Source: Steinernema hermaphroditum
Lineage: Eukaryota; Nematoda; Chromadorea; Rhabditida; Steinernematidae
Length of the DNA: 64,000 bases
Direction: 5' to 3'
Assembly (NCBI GenBank): GCA_030435675.1
Contig: CM059622.1
Location: 8,866,001 to 8,930,000 of the forward strand
Part shown: positions 22,470-37,701 of the stretch, piece after piece
Layout of the letters: each line of letters starts with the position of its first letter
How positions within the stretch are numbered: position 1 is the first letter of the stretch
Program-made: the position numbers and the translations under genes
Notes under the pieces: generated by a model
Databases searched by the model: none
What the model saw: the letters and a program-made list of their open reading frames with translations, nothing else
Told to the model about the DNA's origin: nothing

Positions 22470-23512
22470 AGTCTAGAAAGGGCCTCAGATTGTCTCTGTC
22501 TGTAAATCGACCGGTGCATAATGATAGACTCACCTACAGGAGGCGGCTAATTTTCGATGCTTACTTTTACATTATTATTTGTTTGTGGTATTTTCTGTGG
22601 TTCCCTATCCCTTTCCATTAATTTCGACAATGCCCTGGTGGTTTGAGGCTTCAAAACTTTTAAATTTGTATTAGAACTAGGTAGGAGATCCAGACAACTA
22701 AGAACGTGGGGATTTTAACTGAAAAGTGACCAAGTAAAGCGTGCAAATACCATGAATCATCATTTTCTCCATTAAAAACAACCTAGAAAGTGAAATAAGT
22801 GGAAACAAGTGCCTTTGAAGATCTTTTGTCCTTCAAAATTTGGAACACCAACTTAACGAGCACTCTTGAATGGGTCCCGAAACGATGTAAAAGACCGGTT
22901 TCCCAGTCTTTTCAATGACATCACGTTGTAGAGCGAGCAAAATAACCCCTACTTATTATCTTCTCGTGATTTCATGACGTAGCTCGTCAAAAAAGACGGT
23001 TCTTCAAAGACGCTCTTTTGTCCTACGAAACTTAGCTTAAGCAGAATTCCTGTCAGTAAATGAGAATGTTCCTAAGTGACCGAGAATATGGGTCTTTTAG
23101 CGCTTTTCGAACGTTGTCACTTTGTTCAGTGTATTCGAAAACCTATTACTTTGTCTTCTAGCATTAAAACTGATCCCCGGACCCTGACAGGAATTCGTGT
23201 GCAATTGGTGTGTAAATATAAAGTACTCCCGTTCACCGTTTACACCACGGGACCACACACTCCGGTGGCCACCGCCACTGCCACGGCCACCTTTTACACA
23301 AGTCCAATGGCCACCATGACACGAGTGAGAGTCCTTCCTCTTTCAGGCCACACAATTTGTGCCCATTGACCTCCCAATCCAAACAATTCTCCCCTCTCCT
23401 CGAACGATATGTCCAGCACTCCCACGCCATTGCTCTGCGCACTTCATGCGAACAGCCTACTGCATCCAAATTTAACAAGTAACAACAACTAAACACCTCA
23501 GCAGCGAAAGAA
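22470..23512. other. Intergenic region, nothing recognised
   Basis: About 1 kb downstream of the zinc-finger gene that ends at 23513. A GGCCACC-rich patch lies at 23270-23310. No gene or repeat was recognised. Confidence 0.35.
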
Positions 23513-25528
23513 TTACACAAAAGTATCCACGGCAGTATCTCGCTCAATTTCGTACTCGAAATCCTCCTCCATCTCGGGAGTCATGCAGCTGCACTCGTTT
23601 TCGTGTCGTTCCTGGTTCCGCACACTTTTAAAGTTCTTACCACATCCGTTCCTACATGGATAATACCTAGAACAGCTTACCATGGGGAGCAAGAAGGCAA
23701 AAGCGCAACAAACCTTATGGTTGTGGAGTGCTTACTCCCTTTGTGGGCATTCAGCAAGGCGCCACTAACGAAAGCCGCGTTGCAACCCGGATAGTCACAC
23801 AAATATGGCTTCTGATTCAAGTGACGGCGCAAATGCATGCGCAAAGGTGTTTTTTGGGTGAATGAGGCGCCACAAATTTCGCAAACAAAGGGCCGTTCCC
23901 CTGTATGGGTCCGCATATGAGCCTAAACGCAAGAAGTAAAAGATGAGTCAAAGGCTGCTGCCTGACCTCAATCTTGGAAGGGTATTTGTTTGTCTTTCCA
24001 CAGTACTCGCAAGTATGGATCATAGGCTTACGTCGGTTGTGAGGGGAAGCCGTGTCAACATCCAAACCCTTCGAGACGGCATCAATGATCCAATCGATAT
24101 TTCGCGCAGGTTTTGCAGTTTGACTCGTCGAGGGATTGCCAGCACGGTATGGACGCTGCCTTCTGCTCTGATTCGACTTGGGCGCCGCTAATTCAACGAT
24201 CGAATCGTCAACTTCCACCAGCTAAAAATAATAAACATAGCCTCAATTCACAATTCGTTTTCAATACATCTGCTCCTTCGAAATTCGGGTCACGTTTCTT
24301 GCCCTTCTGAGGAGGTCGACGGTCTGCAACAACGCGACCTGTTCCAGCGTCATATGCTAGGGAATCGCGAAGGGTAGATGAGCCGCTGGGAAGAATGTCA
24401 TGAATGACTTGAACGATTTCGTTGTCCTGCTCGTCATAGTAGCCGAAGGAGCTCGCCTCTTCTATTTCGTAAACGAAGCGGCTCGTCGACTCTTCCACCA
24501 CCTCTTCTTCGAACTCCTCGACAAGCTCGCTTTGGAACTAAATCACTATAAGGACGGTGCAAGAACTTCAGTACTTACCACTTCATCCCCGGCTACTTCA
24601 CTGTTTTCGTTCAAATGATTGACAACTTCAGTAGGTGCAATCCATTGATCTTCATATATGTGTTTCGACAATTCGCAACGGAGCACAGCCAGATGGATCG
24701 ACTGTGCAAGGAGGGAGCGAAGCCGGGTTTCGAGGTCGAGGCGCCGCTTGAATTCGATGACAGAGTCCGCAATTTCTGGGTGGCGGTCACCAAAGTGTTC
24801 CGTCATCGCCTTGTCCGTCAGGGCGGGATATGAGCACAAGGAACAGTTGAACGGGAAAGTCCTAAGATGACAGGCCCATAGGTGAAATTCCAAGCGCTCT
24901 ATGGAGGCTGTAATGGGGGAATTCTGCTCGGTAGAGGTATGGAAAGGACTTACAATGCTCCTCGTGACATTCGCAACACTTGTAGATAAGTTCATTCGAT
25001 CCAGCGGCAGGAGACACACACGAGGCACGGTGAGATACTTGAAATACCTCGCTGCTTATCACTGCGTCGCCAACCATCTCGTTATTTGCATCCAAATGGT
25101 TAACAATGACGGTTCCGCTAGATGCGACCGGTTGGTCCTCATAGATCTGCCTCCTCGATTCGCAACACATCACAGCCAAATGGATCGACTGCGCAAGGAG
25201 GGAGCGAAGTCGAGATTCGAGGTCGAGGCGTCGCTTGAATTCGATGGCGGAATCCGTCGTTTCTGGATGTCGTTCTTCGAAGTGTTCTGTCATCGCCTTC
25301 CCACTCACACTGGGATACGAGCATAATGAGCAACTGAACGAAAAAGTGCGCAGATGGCGCCATAGGTGAAATTCCAAGCGCTCTATGGAGGCTATAATGG
25401 GAAATATTGGTCAAAAGACACGATGACTTACAATGCTCCTCGTGGCATTCGCAACACTTGTAGATAAGTTCATTCGATCCAGCGGCAGAAGACACACATG
25501 AGGCACGGTGAGATACTTGGAAGCTCAT
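23513..25528 (-). CDS. C2H2 zinc-finger protein A, with internal exon duplication
   Basis: Seven exons on the minus strand (25528-25432, 25391-24954, 24907-24579, 24537-24268, 24221-23967, 23922-23714, 23666-23513) give 583 codons plus stop. The N-terminal part contains an N-terminal Cys module ([10 protein letters not shown]) and a C2H2 finger (CSLCSYPxxxxKAMTEHF...RHPE), and the whole module occurs twice: exon 2 ends with a second copy of the exon 1 sequence and exon 3 repeats the exon 2 finger. The C-terminus has four fingers ([47 protein letters not shown]; the last is C2HC). Middle exons are acidic. It is likely a nuclear DNA-binding protein, but no orthologue is recognised. Its paralogue lies 4.3 kb away at 29782-31250. 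Confidence 0.8.
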
Positions 25529-26420
25529 GTAAACGTCGAAGCTTCGCTGTTTCGGTTTCTGGATAGGAGGGCGAAATACGTGGATGTCGGATCGTCGTCA
25601 GAATGGTTGGGCTTCAAGGAATCCCAGCTGCAAGGAAAAGACATAATCGGCAAAAAACACACGCCGCGCATAAAATAAAACCGAAAAACAATGTACGAAG
25701 ACGGAACCATCCGTAAGTACGATTTAAATCCTCCCAGGCGCAACACAGATGCGAAAACGGTCAAAAACCCGCACTGTTTCCTGGGAGAACGTTTCCACAC
25801 GTCGGCGCCATAAATACACTACGGAATACACCTTCCCCGGACGGCGTTCTCCGGAAATGCCGAGGTTTCAGCCGTCAAAAGGATCCCCACGGTGTCATCT
25901 GTTTCCGGACAGAACGTAGACCCTATTCCCGCAGACATGTATTCGTGCCAGGAGCCCACACGCCTGTGGCTGGGCCAGCAAACTGTCGTTCAATCGGCGA
26001 TCAGATTGAGCAGAAATGTTTATGTGTTTCGAAATGAAATGTTTCGACAGGGGCCTAGGAAGCGGACCTTCCTGCTCATAACAGACCGAAGCACCGATTA
26101 CGGTAGCCACTGCGACAGAACGGGGCTAAGCCATTGGACGCTGAGGATGGAGATGCGTTCGTGGCCGTCCGGACATCCTCAAACGTTTCGCGGAACTTGC
26201 CTCCAGAATTCTCCTTTCTTTGATGTCACAAAAAAAATCGAAACGTATCCACAGGAGAACGATCGTGTTTTTGAATACGAAGTGATTCCTTTTTAAATCC
26301 CCTATATATGAACGGAGAACCGCGGGTCCGTTGGTCTGTTTGTGTGTGTGTGTGTGTATTTTTCCATGAGCACAGAAAAAACGAGTTTACGAGTTTTTTA
26401 CGAGTTTATTTCTCGTATCA
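25529..26420. other. Upstream region of zinc-finger gene A
   Basis: The first bases upstream of the ATG resemble those upstream of paralogue B (CATGTAWACGYCGARGCTTC region), so the duplication reached beyond the coding sequence. No gene is recognised further on. Confidence 0.4.
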
Positions 26421-26424
26421 AAGG

Positions 26425-26525
26425 CTTACGCCTTGCGAGACGTCACATATATGCACAAAAAACCACATTGTCACTCCGTAGTCGCCGGTCTTCTTCTGAT
26501 TTCGGCGTGTCAAAGAGCATCTTTT
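26425..26525 (-). repeat. Dispersed repeat R1 fragment
   Basis: Inverted relative of sequence at 39650-39760 and 58930-59045 (shared pieces GCTTACGCC, ATGCACAAA, CTTCTTCTG, TTTCGG). It lies close to the minisatellite at 26629-26745, just as in the element at 53122-59220. Confidence 0.55.
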
Positions 26526-26628
26526 GCGGCGTTCGCGGGCGGTACGGGCGAAGAACGGCATCCGGATGAAACGCGTCGGTGGAGCACAACGGGCGAACCG
26601 GGACCATCAGGGAAGCTGGCTGCGCGGG

Positions 26629-26745
26629 GGTCCAGGGCAGCCCATACCAGGGCAACTCATACCAGGGCAACTCATACCACGACACTCATACCACGGATAG
26701 CCCATACCAGAGACAGCACATACCAGAGACTTGTCATACCACGTC
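26629..26745. repeat. 15-bp minisatellite
   Basis: About 7 units of CATACCAGGGCAACT with variants. Read on the other strand the unit is GGTATGAGTTGCCCT, which resembles the terminal units of the MULE at 40496-42880 and of the element at 53122-59220. No matching inverted array was found nearby, so this may be one end of a truncated element. Confidence 0.65.
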
Positions 26746-27492
26746 AAGCAGGGAACAAATCGGCCTGAATTTTTAGGGCCTATTTTAGCATGTGACGGAT
26801 GCATAATGGATTCCGAGAAGGAAGATAGCCGTTAACGTCAAATGCTCGTATCCGGCAATGCGTCTACGAACAAACGACCATAAAGACAGAGAAGGAAAGC
26901 TAGTTGGTCGGCAGCAATTACAAAGAAATCACTCAGGAACTCTAAGAACGGACACTTTGCATTCATGTTCTTGGAGCATTTCTGGCACATTTATCCTTTC
27001 AGAAGATGGCAACGTTTATTGTCTCGCAGCGTGGAGGAGAAAAGCTGCTATATAACGGACAGCGATAGACGAAGTAATGAGGTTTGGCCGATGGAAGCGT
27101 CAAGAAACACTGGATGCTTACGTGGAGGTGTCAACCGCAACGGTGCCAACGGCGTCCTCCGTGTTCAACCACCTGTGAAGCTCTCTTTGATGGCCGTTAG
27201 CCTGGTGTTAATTGCTTTTGTTCGATCACTTGTTGTTACCCACTGTTGATTGCTATTACCGAGTTGCTTGGTTGCCATTTGATCGATCTCCTGTTGTTAC
27301 ATCGATCTCTTGTTGTTTTCACCCACTGTTGATTGTTATTTCCGAGTGAACTCCATAAAGCATACCTATTATTGAGGTTGTGTGGATTGGTTGATTCCGT
27401 ACGGAGACGAAATGTACTTTTTCGTAGAGAAAAAGAATAGTGTGTTGGATGCTTCGTGCGTTCGCTCCTCGTTCTCGAGTTGAAAGGTTTTG

Positions 27493-27830
27493 CGGACAGG
27501 TCTAATCCATGGCCATGGCCATGGCTGTGGCCGAAGTAGTCTAATCCATGGTCTAATCGTGGTCTAATGTGGTCTAATCCATGGCCATGGCCAGCAATTC
27601 ATGGCTATTCAACCAACTAGGTAGAAATAGCGGCGGGATGGCCATGTACGTGTGCAAGAAGTTTTGAACGCCGCAATCACTGTTACGGGCATGGCCATGA
27701 ACGATGGTCAAAGGGAACCATGTTCTATGGTGCGTATCATGTGACTACAACAAGTGTACAGTACAGTACAGTTGGTTGAATAGCCATGAATTGCTCGCCA
27801 TGGCTATGAATTAGACCTGTCCAGGTTTTG
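27493..27830. repeat. Palindromic repeat rich in CCATGG
   Basis: The ends GGACAGGTCTAATCCATGG and CCATGGCTATGAATTAGACCTGTCC are inverted copies. Inside, GGTCTAATCCATGG recurs several times and CAATTCATGGCTATTCAACC (27595-27614) pairs with its complement near 27773. It looks like a MITE. Confidence 0.55.
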
Positions 27831-28375
27831 CTTGGAATTCCGACCACTATATGCATGATGTCTGGTGTGGGTTGGATGTTTGGCTGCACCAGTTCTTTGT
27901 TCCATTACTGCCTGATTTTTGATGATCGAAACGCTCGAGAAGCAACTTCTAATTGCTCTCGCGGAAGCGAAAATGCCCTAGTTTCCCAAAGCGCTAACAC
28001 ATCGTAATATTTGAAGCATCTAGGTATCTATTCATGTCTTGAAACGGACCAATAAATTCTGAAACATGTGTTTAGCTACCAAACCCGTTGATCTTTTAAG
28101 CTTCAAGTATTCCAAAATTTGCGTTATGAACAGCAGGTTAACATCGATGCTACTGAAGATTCTGAGAGTTTTGGTGAACCTGAGAATGATTGAGCGAAAG
28201 GAATAACGAAAGAGACGAGCAAGAAGATCCGCATATCAACAACGCATTATCTTGTTCTTCAGTCCCGAAAATTTCGGATTTTTCGAATTTCGGATTTTTT
28301 TCCGAAAAGTCGGATTCGGATTATCCAAGTTCCAATCCGATCCGACAGCACTGGTGGAGTCGGGCGGTCGTGACG

Positions 28376-29233
28376 GGCTTCTTGGCAAGACTAAAAAGAA
28401 ACGGCAGCACCCTCAACGAAACGTCGATTGTACCCTGAAATTGGCGCGCAAGGGTGATCGCCGCAGGATCCCATATTTTCGATGGACTCTCTAATCCCAG
28501 ATGAATTACTTACATAAGACTCATCGGCAGACTTGCGTGAATTTTCGTTTTTATCCCCACCTAGCCCCATGTAGCATCAAAATAAGACTGAATAGAAAAA
28601 AAACATGAATTAAAGATAGGCCTTCTGGCCGGTGTAACAGAAATATTTTTTTCAACAGATACCGTACATTTTCTTTTTCATACTTATCCGCAAAGGCCCT
28701 AGATACGATTGGCTAGTGAAACACCACGGTCTTTGCAGATTTCAGGAATAAATAACAAAGTAAGTGTCAGCAGCGCCCATCGTGAGTCCCGCCACGATAG
28801 GCTTGCTGTGTCAATTGTGGGATACAATCGCGGAAGGATTCCATGAAAACTCCAAAATTTGCTTACACCATGTCGTTTGATCAGAGAACTTTGTGGTGGA
28901 TAGCTTAGGGAAGGGGCGTGAAGAGGAAAATAACTGAAAAAAAATTCAACGGCATGTATGAAAGGAAAAAATGCGAATTCTACATGGTACATAAAGCTTT
29001 ATCGTCTTTTCTTTATTATCCTGCCATATTTTGATGATACATGGGGCTAGGTGGGGAGAAAAATGAAAATGCACGCAAGTTTGCTAATGAGCCTTATGTG
29101 AGTTATTCATTTGGGAGTAAAGAACTGATGGAAATTGTCGCGTCCTGCGGCGATCGCCCTTGCGCGCCAATTTCAGGGTACAATCGACGTTTCGTTGAGG
29201 GTGCTGCCGTTTGTTTTTAGTCTTGGCAAGACG
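28376..29233. mobile_element. Inverted-repeat element, about 860 bp
   Basis: Arms of about 200 bp are inverted copies (both hold GGCAGCACCCTCAACGAAACG, CCCCATGTA and related blocks). The centre (28600-29000) has no recognisable gene. A related half-copy lies at 40196-40330. It is a probable non-autonomous DNA transposon. Confidence 0.6.
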
Positions 29234-29244
29234 TTGGAAGCACG

Positions 29245-29460
29245 GCTCATTGCGCCGCCAACGACGGCCGAGAACGACCGCTCACTCAACTCAGTCGGCT
29301 CAGATAACCTCAGAGAGAACGATTGGACGAACCGACCGATCGCTGGGGACACAAATGAAAGACCGGAGAAAACGGAGAAAACACCCACACAAAATAAGGA
29401 CCCCAAGGGGAACCTAACCCGACACCGCCCGCTTACAAACGAAGAACGTTCACAATGAGC
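29245..29460 (-). repeat. Dispersed repeat R1 fragment
   Basis: Reverse complement of sequence at about 53620-53760 (shared pieces CCCCAGCGATCGGTCGG, GAGCGGTCGTTCTCGGCCGT). Together with 26425-26525 it shows that parts of the R1 repeat are scattered between the two zinc-finger paralogues. Confidence 0.6.
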
Positions 29461-29781
29461 CACGCAGACAGTTGAGATAGTAGCGCTCTACTTCCATTAT
29501 GTCTCTGGTGATGCTAGGCTTTGAGTTTTTTTTTGCAATTTTTCAGTGATTTTTTTTTGCCTATTTTGTAACCAGCAGAGATGTCGGTTCGAGTTTTCTG
29601 AAACTTTACAGTTTTTTTCGACCACTTCAGCCATTTACATGAGCGCCAATCTTGCCGCCCGCAGGGCTATGGGCTACCTGGCTACTAGTACCTGGAGGGC
29701 GCGAATTCGCGCGCAGCCGCGTTTATAGAATTTAATTAAAAACGAGAAATCAAAAACTGCGAATACCACCCTTAAAGGGAC

Positions 29782-31250
29782 CTAAGCCTTCTTGTTGCGA
29801 CGAACATCCTCGATGACGGACTGGAAAGGTGTATTTACGAGAGACCTCCATGAATACCCTACCGTAACCAACCCCTCAATAACAGGAGCATGTTCTCCAG
29901 CAGCCTCCAACCCAGTCGGCTTGTTCACTATCGCGTTGTGGCGGGTGTTCACGTGCCGGTTTAGATGGTACTTTGTGCCGAAACGATGGTTGCAAAACTG
30001 ACACACGAAAGGTTTCTCTCCCGAGTGCGCTTTTTCGTGGAGAAGGCGCGCCGACGACGAGACGAACGACTTCCCGCATTCCCACGTGCACTTGAAGGGT
30101 TTCTCTCCTGAACAGCGCGGTACTCAGAGTTGCCGGATTCCAGCTACCTGTGTGTAGTCGGATGTGGCACTTTAACGCGCCCTTCTGCGAGAAGCTCAGC
30201 TTGCAGATGTGGCACTGAAACGGGCGCTCGCCTAAAACAATGCGTGGGGAACGAAACGCCTGCTCGCGGACCTGTGTGCGATCTCTGGTGTTCCTTTATT
30301 TTTGAGGGATACCGAATGATTTTGTCGCACTGCTCACATTTATAGTAAGTCGCCGTCCTGCAAGACTTCTGACGTCTCGCCTCTCTCCCCTTGGATGTCG
30401 CCATTTCTACAATGGAATTGTCCACCATCTGATATCGCCGCCGGCGATTGTCATTCGCATCATGATCCATAAGATGCGACTTTGAATTCTCCTCAGTACT
30501 TGACGACGGTTCTACATCGAGGGGCAAAAGCTGCCGCCTCCCATGTAGTGTTGCTGATCTACTTGGCATCACTTCGTGGATTATTCTGTCATCATCCTCA
30601 AATTGTACGACTTCGTTGTCCTGCTCGCCGTAGTAGCCGAAGGAGCTCGCCTCTTCTATTTCGTAAACGAAGCGGCTCATCGACTCTTCCACCACCCCTT
30701 CTTCGAACTCTTCGACAAGCTCGTTTTGGAACTAAATCACTATAAGGGAGGTGCGAGAACTTGAGTACTTACCACCTCGTCCCCGGCCACATTGTTTCTT
30801 CTAGTCAAACGGTTAACAATGATGCTTCCACTGGGTGCAATTGGCTGCCCTTCGTAAATTTGCCTCGCGGATTCGCAACGAAGCACAGCCAGATGGATCG
30901 ACTGTGCAAGGAGGGAGCGAAGCCGGGTTTCGAGGTCGAGGCGCCGCTTGAATTCGATGACAGAGTCCGCAATTTCTGGGTGGCGGTCACCAAAGTGTTC
31001 TGTCATTGCCTTGGCCGTCAGGGCGGGATACGAGCACAAGGAACAGTTGAACGGGAAAGTCCTCAGATGACAGGCCCATAGGTGAAATTCCAAGCGCTCT
31101 ATGGAGGCTGTAATGGGGGAATTCTGACCGGTAGAGGTATTGAAAGGACTTACAATGCTCCTCATGACATTCGCAACACTTGTAGATAAGTTCATTCGAT
31201 CCAGCGGCAGGAGACACACACGAGGCACGGTGAGATACTTGGAAGCTCAT
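29782..31250 (-). CDS. C2H2 zinc-finger protein B
   Basis: Five exons on the minus strand (31250-31154, 31107-30773, 30731-30272, 30231-30148, 30107-29782) give 433 codons plus stop. It begins like protein A ([23 protein letters not shown]) and has one N-terminal finger ([18 protein letters not shown]). An acidic middle contains [16 protein letters not shown], shared with A. Four C-terminal fingers follow (CEQCDKIIRYPSK, CHICKLSFSQKG, CTWECGKSF, CQFCNHRFGTKYH) with HTGE/KPF linkers. It probably binds DNA; target unknown. It is a tandem paralogue of A, without A's internal duplication. It is head-to-head with emr-1, with 284 bp between the start codons. Confidence 0.82.
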
Positions 31251-31534
31251 GTATACGCCGAGGCTTCATGCGTCTTCGAAGATTCCCTTCGGAGACGAGA
31301 TCTCTCGTCTAAACGAGACTTCGAGACGAATGGCATAACTTTCCAATTCACGCCGGCAGTTCGAATCGCCGTGTGTGGCCGTTTAAAGTTCGCGGCGTAA
31401 CCCAGTTCCGTGCGCGCGCAGATTCTCGTCACCTCGTGCGGCGACTCGTGTTGATGAGTTCCGTCAGATCCCGTTGTGATAGCGCGATTGGTCGTCGCTT
31501 TTCCCCCCGTCGAACGTAGATCTTTTCAGGAGCG
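31251..31534. promoter_or_regulatory. Divergent promoter region of zinc-finger B and emr-1
   Basis: 284 bp between two divergent ATGs. It contains a GAGACGAGATCTCTCGTCT-type palindrome near 31292-31311. No known factor site is claimed. Confidence 0.4.
31523..31529 (+). promoter_or_regulatory. Candidate trans-splice acceptor of emr-1
   Basis: TTTTCAG, five bases before the emr-1 ATG, with no coding exon upstream in frame. It is consistent with spliced-leader addition. Confidence 0.5.
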
Positions 31535-32309
31535 ATGGATACCGAGGTTCAGAAGCTGTCGAACGACGAGCTCCGCAACGAGTTGGTGAAGCACGGACTC
31601 ACCATCGGTCCCGTCATGGGAACGACTCGGAAGGTAACCAAAATGTTGTTGACTACTCTACTCTATCTTTCCAGGTTTACGAGAAGAAGCTTCTGAATCT
31701 GCTTAGCCCTAGCAACGGTCCCGAAACGCCCTCTCGAGCTAACGGCTCGCCCGTAGCATCCGATGTTTCCCCGTCGATCGCTGTGTCCCAGGGCACCTCT
31801 AATGGAAACGAACGTGAATCGCCAGTTGTGCGTCGATCGGTTACTCCTCTTCTAGAACAAAGCGTGCCCAAGAACGTGAGGGCCTCGCCGGCTCCGAATG
31901 TAGGTCCTTTTACTGTCATGGCTTTCTGCGCTATTTGTTACTTTTATATTGCTTACCCAGTGGATCTGTACAGTCTCCTCAACGCGACATTTAGGTTATC
32001 AACGAGGACGACGAGGATGTGGATTACTGCGGCGAGGAAAGCTTCCGCATATTGCCGGACACGAACATTACAGGCAGATATAAGGCGCCCGAGCCCCGTG
32101 CTGTTGGCAACATCTTCGGAGTTATCGCGGTGCTCCTTGCGATCGTCGGGGTTCTATTGGTATTCTTGTTCGAGGAGGAGAGCAAGGCTTTTGTGGCGCC
32201 ATACGTCGAGCTTGGGAAGGAGTGGGCACAGGTGGTCAGCGATAAAGTCAGCGCGTACCTTGCCTCGAAACCCGAAGATCTACCAAAGGCTGCTGATGAC
32301 GTTATCTAA
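31535..32309 (+). CDS. emr-1: Emerin-like LEM-domain inner nuclear membrane protein
   Basis: Three exons (31535-31633, 31675-31899, 31995-32309) give 212 codons plus stop. The N-terminal LEM domain (about residues 5-48) reads LSNDELRNELVKHGLTIGPV followed by TTRKVYEKKLLNLL; this fold binds the chromatin protein BAF. A Ser/Pro-rich nucleoplasmic linker follows. One transmembrane helix lies near residues 148-171 (GNIFGVIAVLLAIVGVLLVF), then a short tail. Single-TM LEM proteins of this size are emerins; C. elegans EMR-1 is somewhat shorter (about 166). A post-TM tail of about 40 residues is longer than in vertebrate emerin. Confidence 0.85.
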
Positions 32310-33624
32310 TTTATGGACTCACACGACGCGTTTCGTCTGCGGTGTCTGTCAGGCTGCATTTGTTTCCGTAGCGGTTTCGTCGCAAAGTGTTGTTATAAGT
32401 TGTTCCTTATCTTCGATAATTTATTTAAGTAACATACTCGTTGCCCTCTGGACTGTTTGAACCTGTTTGTCGATAGAGACCCAGCCGAATAAACTGTTTC
32501 GTTCTCTGCCGGTGGTTGCATGTGGCGTGGTTGTGAATCCACAAGTTTTACGGTTGCTCTTTGGTTGTGCGAGCTGACAGTGTTTCGGCGTGGTGCGAAT
32601 TCTGTTTTTGAGGCTAATCTGGCGCAAGTTGTTGTGCGCTTTGTAGTACGCACCGATTGGAAGTGACATCAATTAGAGCGCCAATCAGCACCAATTAGAG
32701 CGACGGATATTTCGTTTCTCAGTAATAAGTGAACGCGCGATTTGTTTTGTCGTGGAATTCTTCGGAAACACAGTGTCCGTACAAATGAAGCGGCGACGCG
32801 CAAAACAGGGCGTAGGCAAGCAGAAGCCTGCATTTCGCTTCCTAGAGGGGACCGTGCATCCCGTCAGAACTGGATGCATTCTCGCGGATGCGGTTTGCCG
32901 CTAGTAGCACTTTGTCGCTGTATCGCGCGCCGACCGCACGCGGCGATTACTGTATCCGGCCGCTATTCGTTCCCCGTATCTCTCTCCATCGCGTGGATCA
33001 CAGCGATCGCCGACAGACATCTCCGTGAGCCGATCGGGGGAAGGCCGTTCCCAGCCGGGCTCCTACCGTAGCCGAATTTGAATTCGAGCGTGTCGAGAGA
33101 GAGACTCTCGCTCGCCGCGTGTTGTGACTACGGCGCCGCGGCCCGCTTCAACTGGCGTTCTGCGTTTCTTGCAGCCAAGAGCGAGTGTGTCTGCCAGCGT
33201 GCGTCTGCTCCCCGCTTGCCTAGTAGTGAAGTAACCACACTGCCTACAAGGACAACAAGGGGAAAACCCATACGGATTTCATGCATCCCGCTCCCACCTA
33301 GGTGAAGGCGTCAATGCAAACGCGTCTATCGTATTCGCTACTGTTACTGTCAGCTGCGTCTACCACGCGCCGTCGTCCACTTTTAACCCCAGTAGTACGA
33401 TCCACGTCGACCACACCAACGCCGTTACTGCTGTTGAACAACTTCCCCATCGTAGCTTTCTTCTTGCTTCAGTGCGGATCTGGTGCCTCCTTCTACAAGA
33501 ACGAAAAGCAACATCGATATTTTGACCGCCAACATCCCACTTACGCTTGAGAAACCGTTCGTCTTTTGCTCCGGGTTCCTGTACCCCTTCTGCCGTGGCC
33601 CCGATCGTCGTGAGACACGGCCCC
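32310..33624. other. Intergenic region upstream of egl-30
   Basis: 1.3 kb containing the emr-1 3' end and the egl-30 promoter and leader. No further gene was recognised. Confidence 0.4.
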
Positions 33625-36399
<2,775 letters not shown>

Positions 36400-37701
36400 C
36401 CCCGGCCGGCCCGTCCCGGCCCCTGGCTTCGCTTCTTCATCTAAGCGTATTCGCGTATTAGGCACCGTTGTAAACTCCTTCTAAATCTCTATCGTCGTCA
36501 CCACCACAACACCACAACAAACTGTTCACTCCCCGCCACATTGGTTGTTGTCGCGTCGTCAGTCTTTCGCCGCTCGGCCGGGCGACGGAGCGGCTTCGCC
36601 CCAAGCTGCTACGGGTCTGCGTTTCTGCGTAAGTCGTCGAGTTCCCGCCGCTGCCACTCTCCGTGCTCCGCCCTCCCCTTCTGTACCGTCGCCAGACGCC
36701 CTCCTTCTCGCTGTACATACTCTCGAAGCAACAGTACCACCGCAGCCGCAGTAGCCGGCACCGTACCCGGCTCTACTCCGACGTTTCGTTGCTCTGCAGA
36801 GGCCACCGCTCCTAGAACTGCGCGCGTCTTACTAGTGTTTTGCTCTTAGAGAAGGAGACGAAAGAAGATAAAGTTTTATTTGTTATTCTCTTGTTGACCG
36901 TTGACGGGGTAGGCCGTCCGCTCGCACGACCCTCTCTCTGCCGAAGCCCCTTCCACTTCCTCCGACGCGCCTCGGCGCCCTCAGAGGCCCCCTCGTTTCC
37001 TTTATTTTCTTTGATGGTTCCTTCGTTTGTGTATATTTAAATGAATGTGACGATTTATTTGTGAAATCTCCTGCCGTCTAATGATGCGAATTTATGAGAA
37101 AAAAAGGATTATATTTATTAGAGAATCGAGTTTTCGCGAGACTACGGTAGGAGTCGAGAGCTTGATCTCGATCGCTGAATCGAGGGGAGCCTCCGGAAGT
37201 GGAGAAGGAAGTGTTTTCCTCCGGAAGGAGTTTGACGGCCGGGGTCAGAGAACACTTCCTGGTGGGACCAAACCCATCACGGCGAGTTCCTATACTCTGG
37301 ATGGTGTGTTAGGATTGGAAAATTCTCTCGAAGTGGCCAAGGATCAACGAAACAAGAATCATCCACTACCTTTGGACGAGGAGGCGTGCTTATGTGCTTC
37401 TTCTTCGCCCCTTCGAATGTCTTCGTTTCTCTTCAGATAGCTGAGAGCTCTCCAAGTCCCAGAAGACTTCCTGATGAGGCTGCCTCCAGTCCCGAATATG
37501 TTTGAAATCCTGGGAATCCTTACGACAAGCTGCGTTCAGTGGCCTCACGGCAGTGACTTCTTTCCACGTGGTTCGCCATTCTTTTCGAATCAGTACTCAC
37601 GTTGCCAGCCCCGATAAAAAATGTGTAAAGATCTGACTGATATCTCGGAAACAGCGAAAAGAGTCACGGAAAGAGGTGGCGAGGAGAGTTTATTGACTCG
37701 G
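36400..37701. other. Convergent intergenic region, nothing recognised
   Basis: 1.3 kb between two convergent genes. The several open frames have no domain features. 36830-37070 is T-rich and likely 3' UTR of egl-30. Confidence 0.35.
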
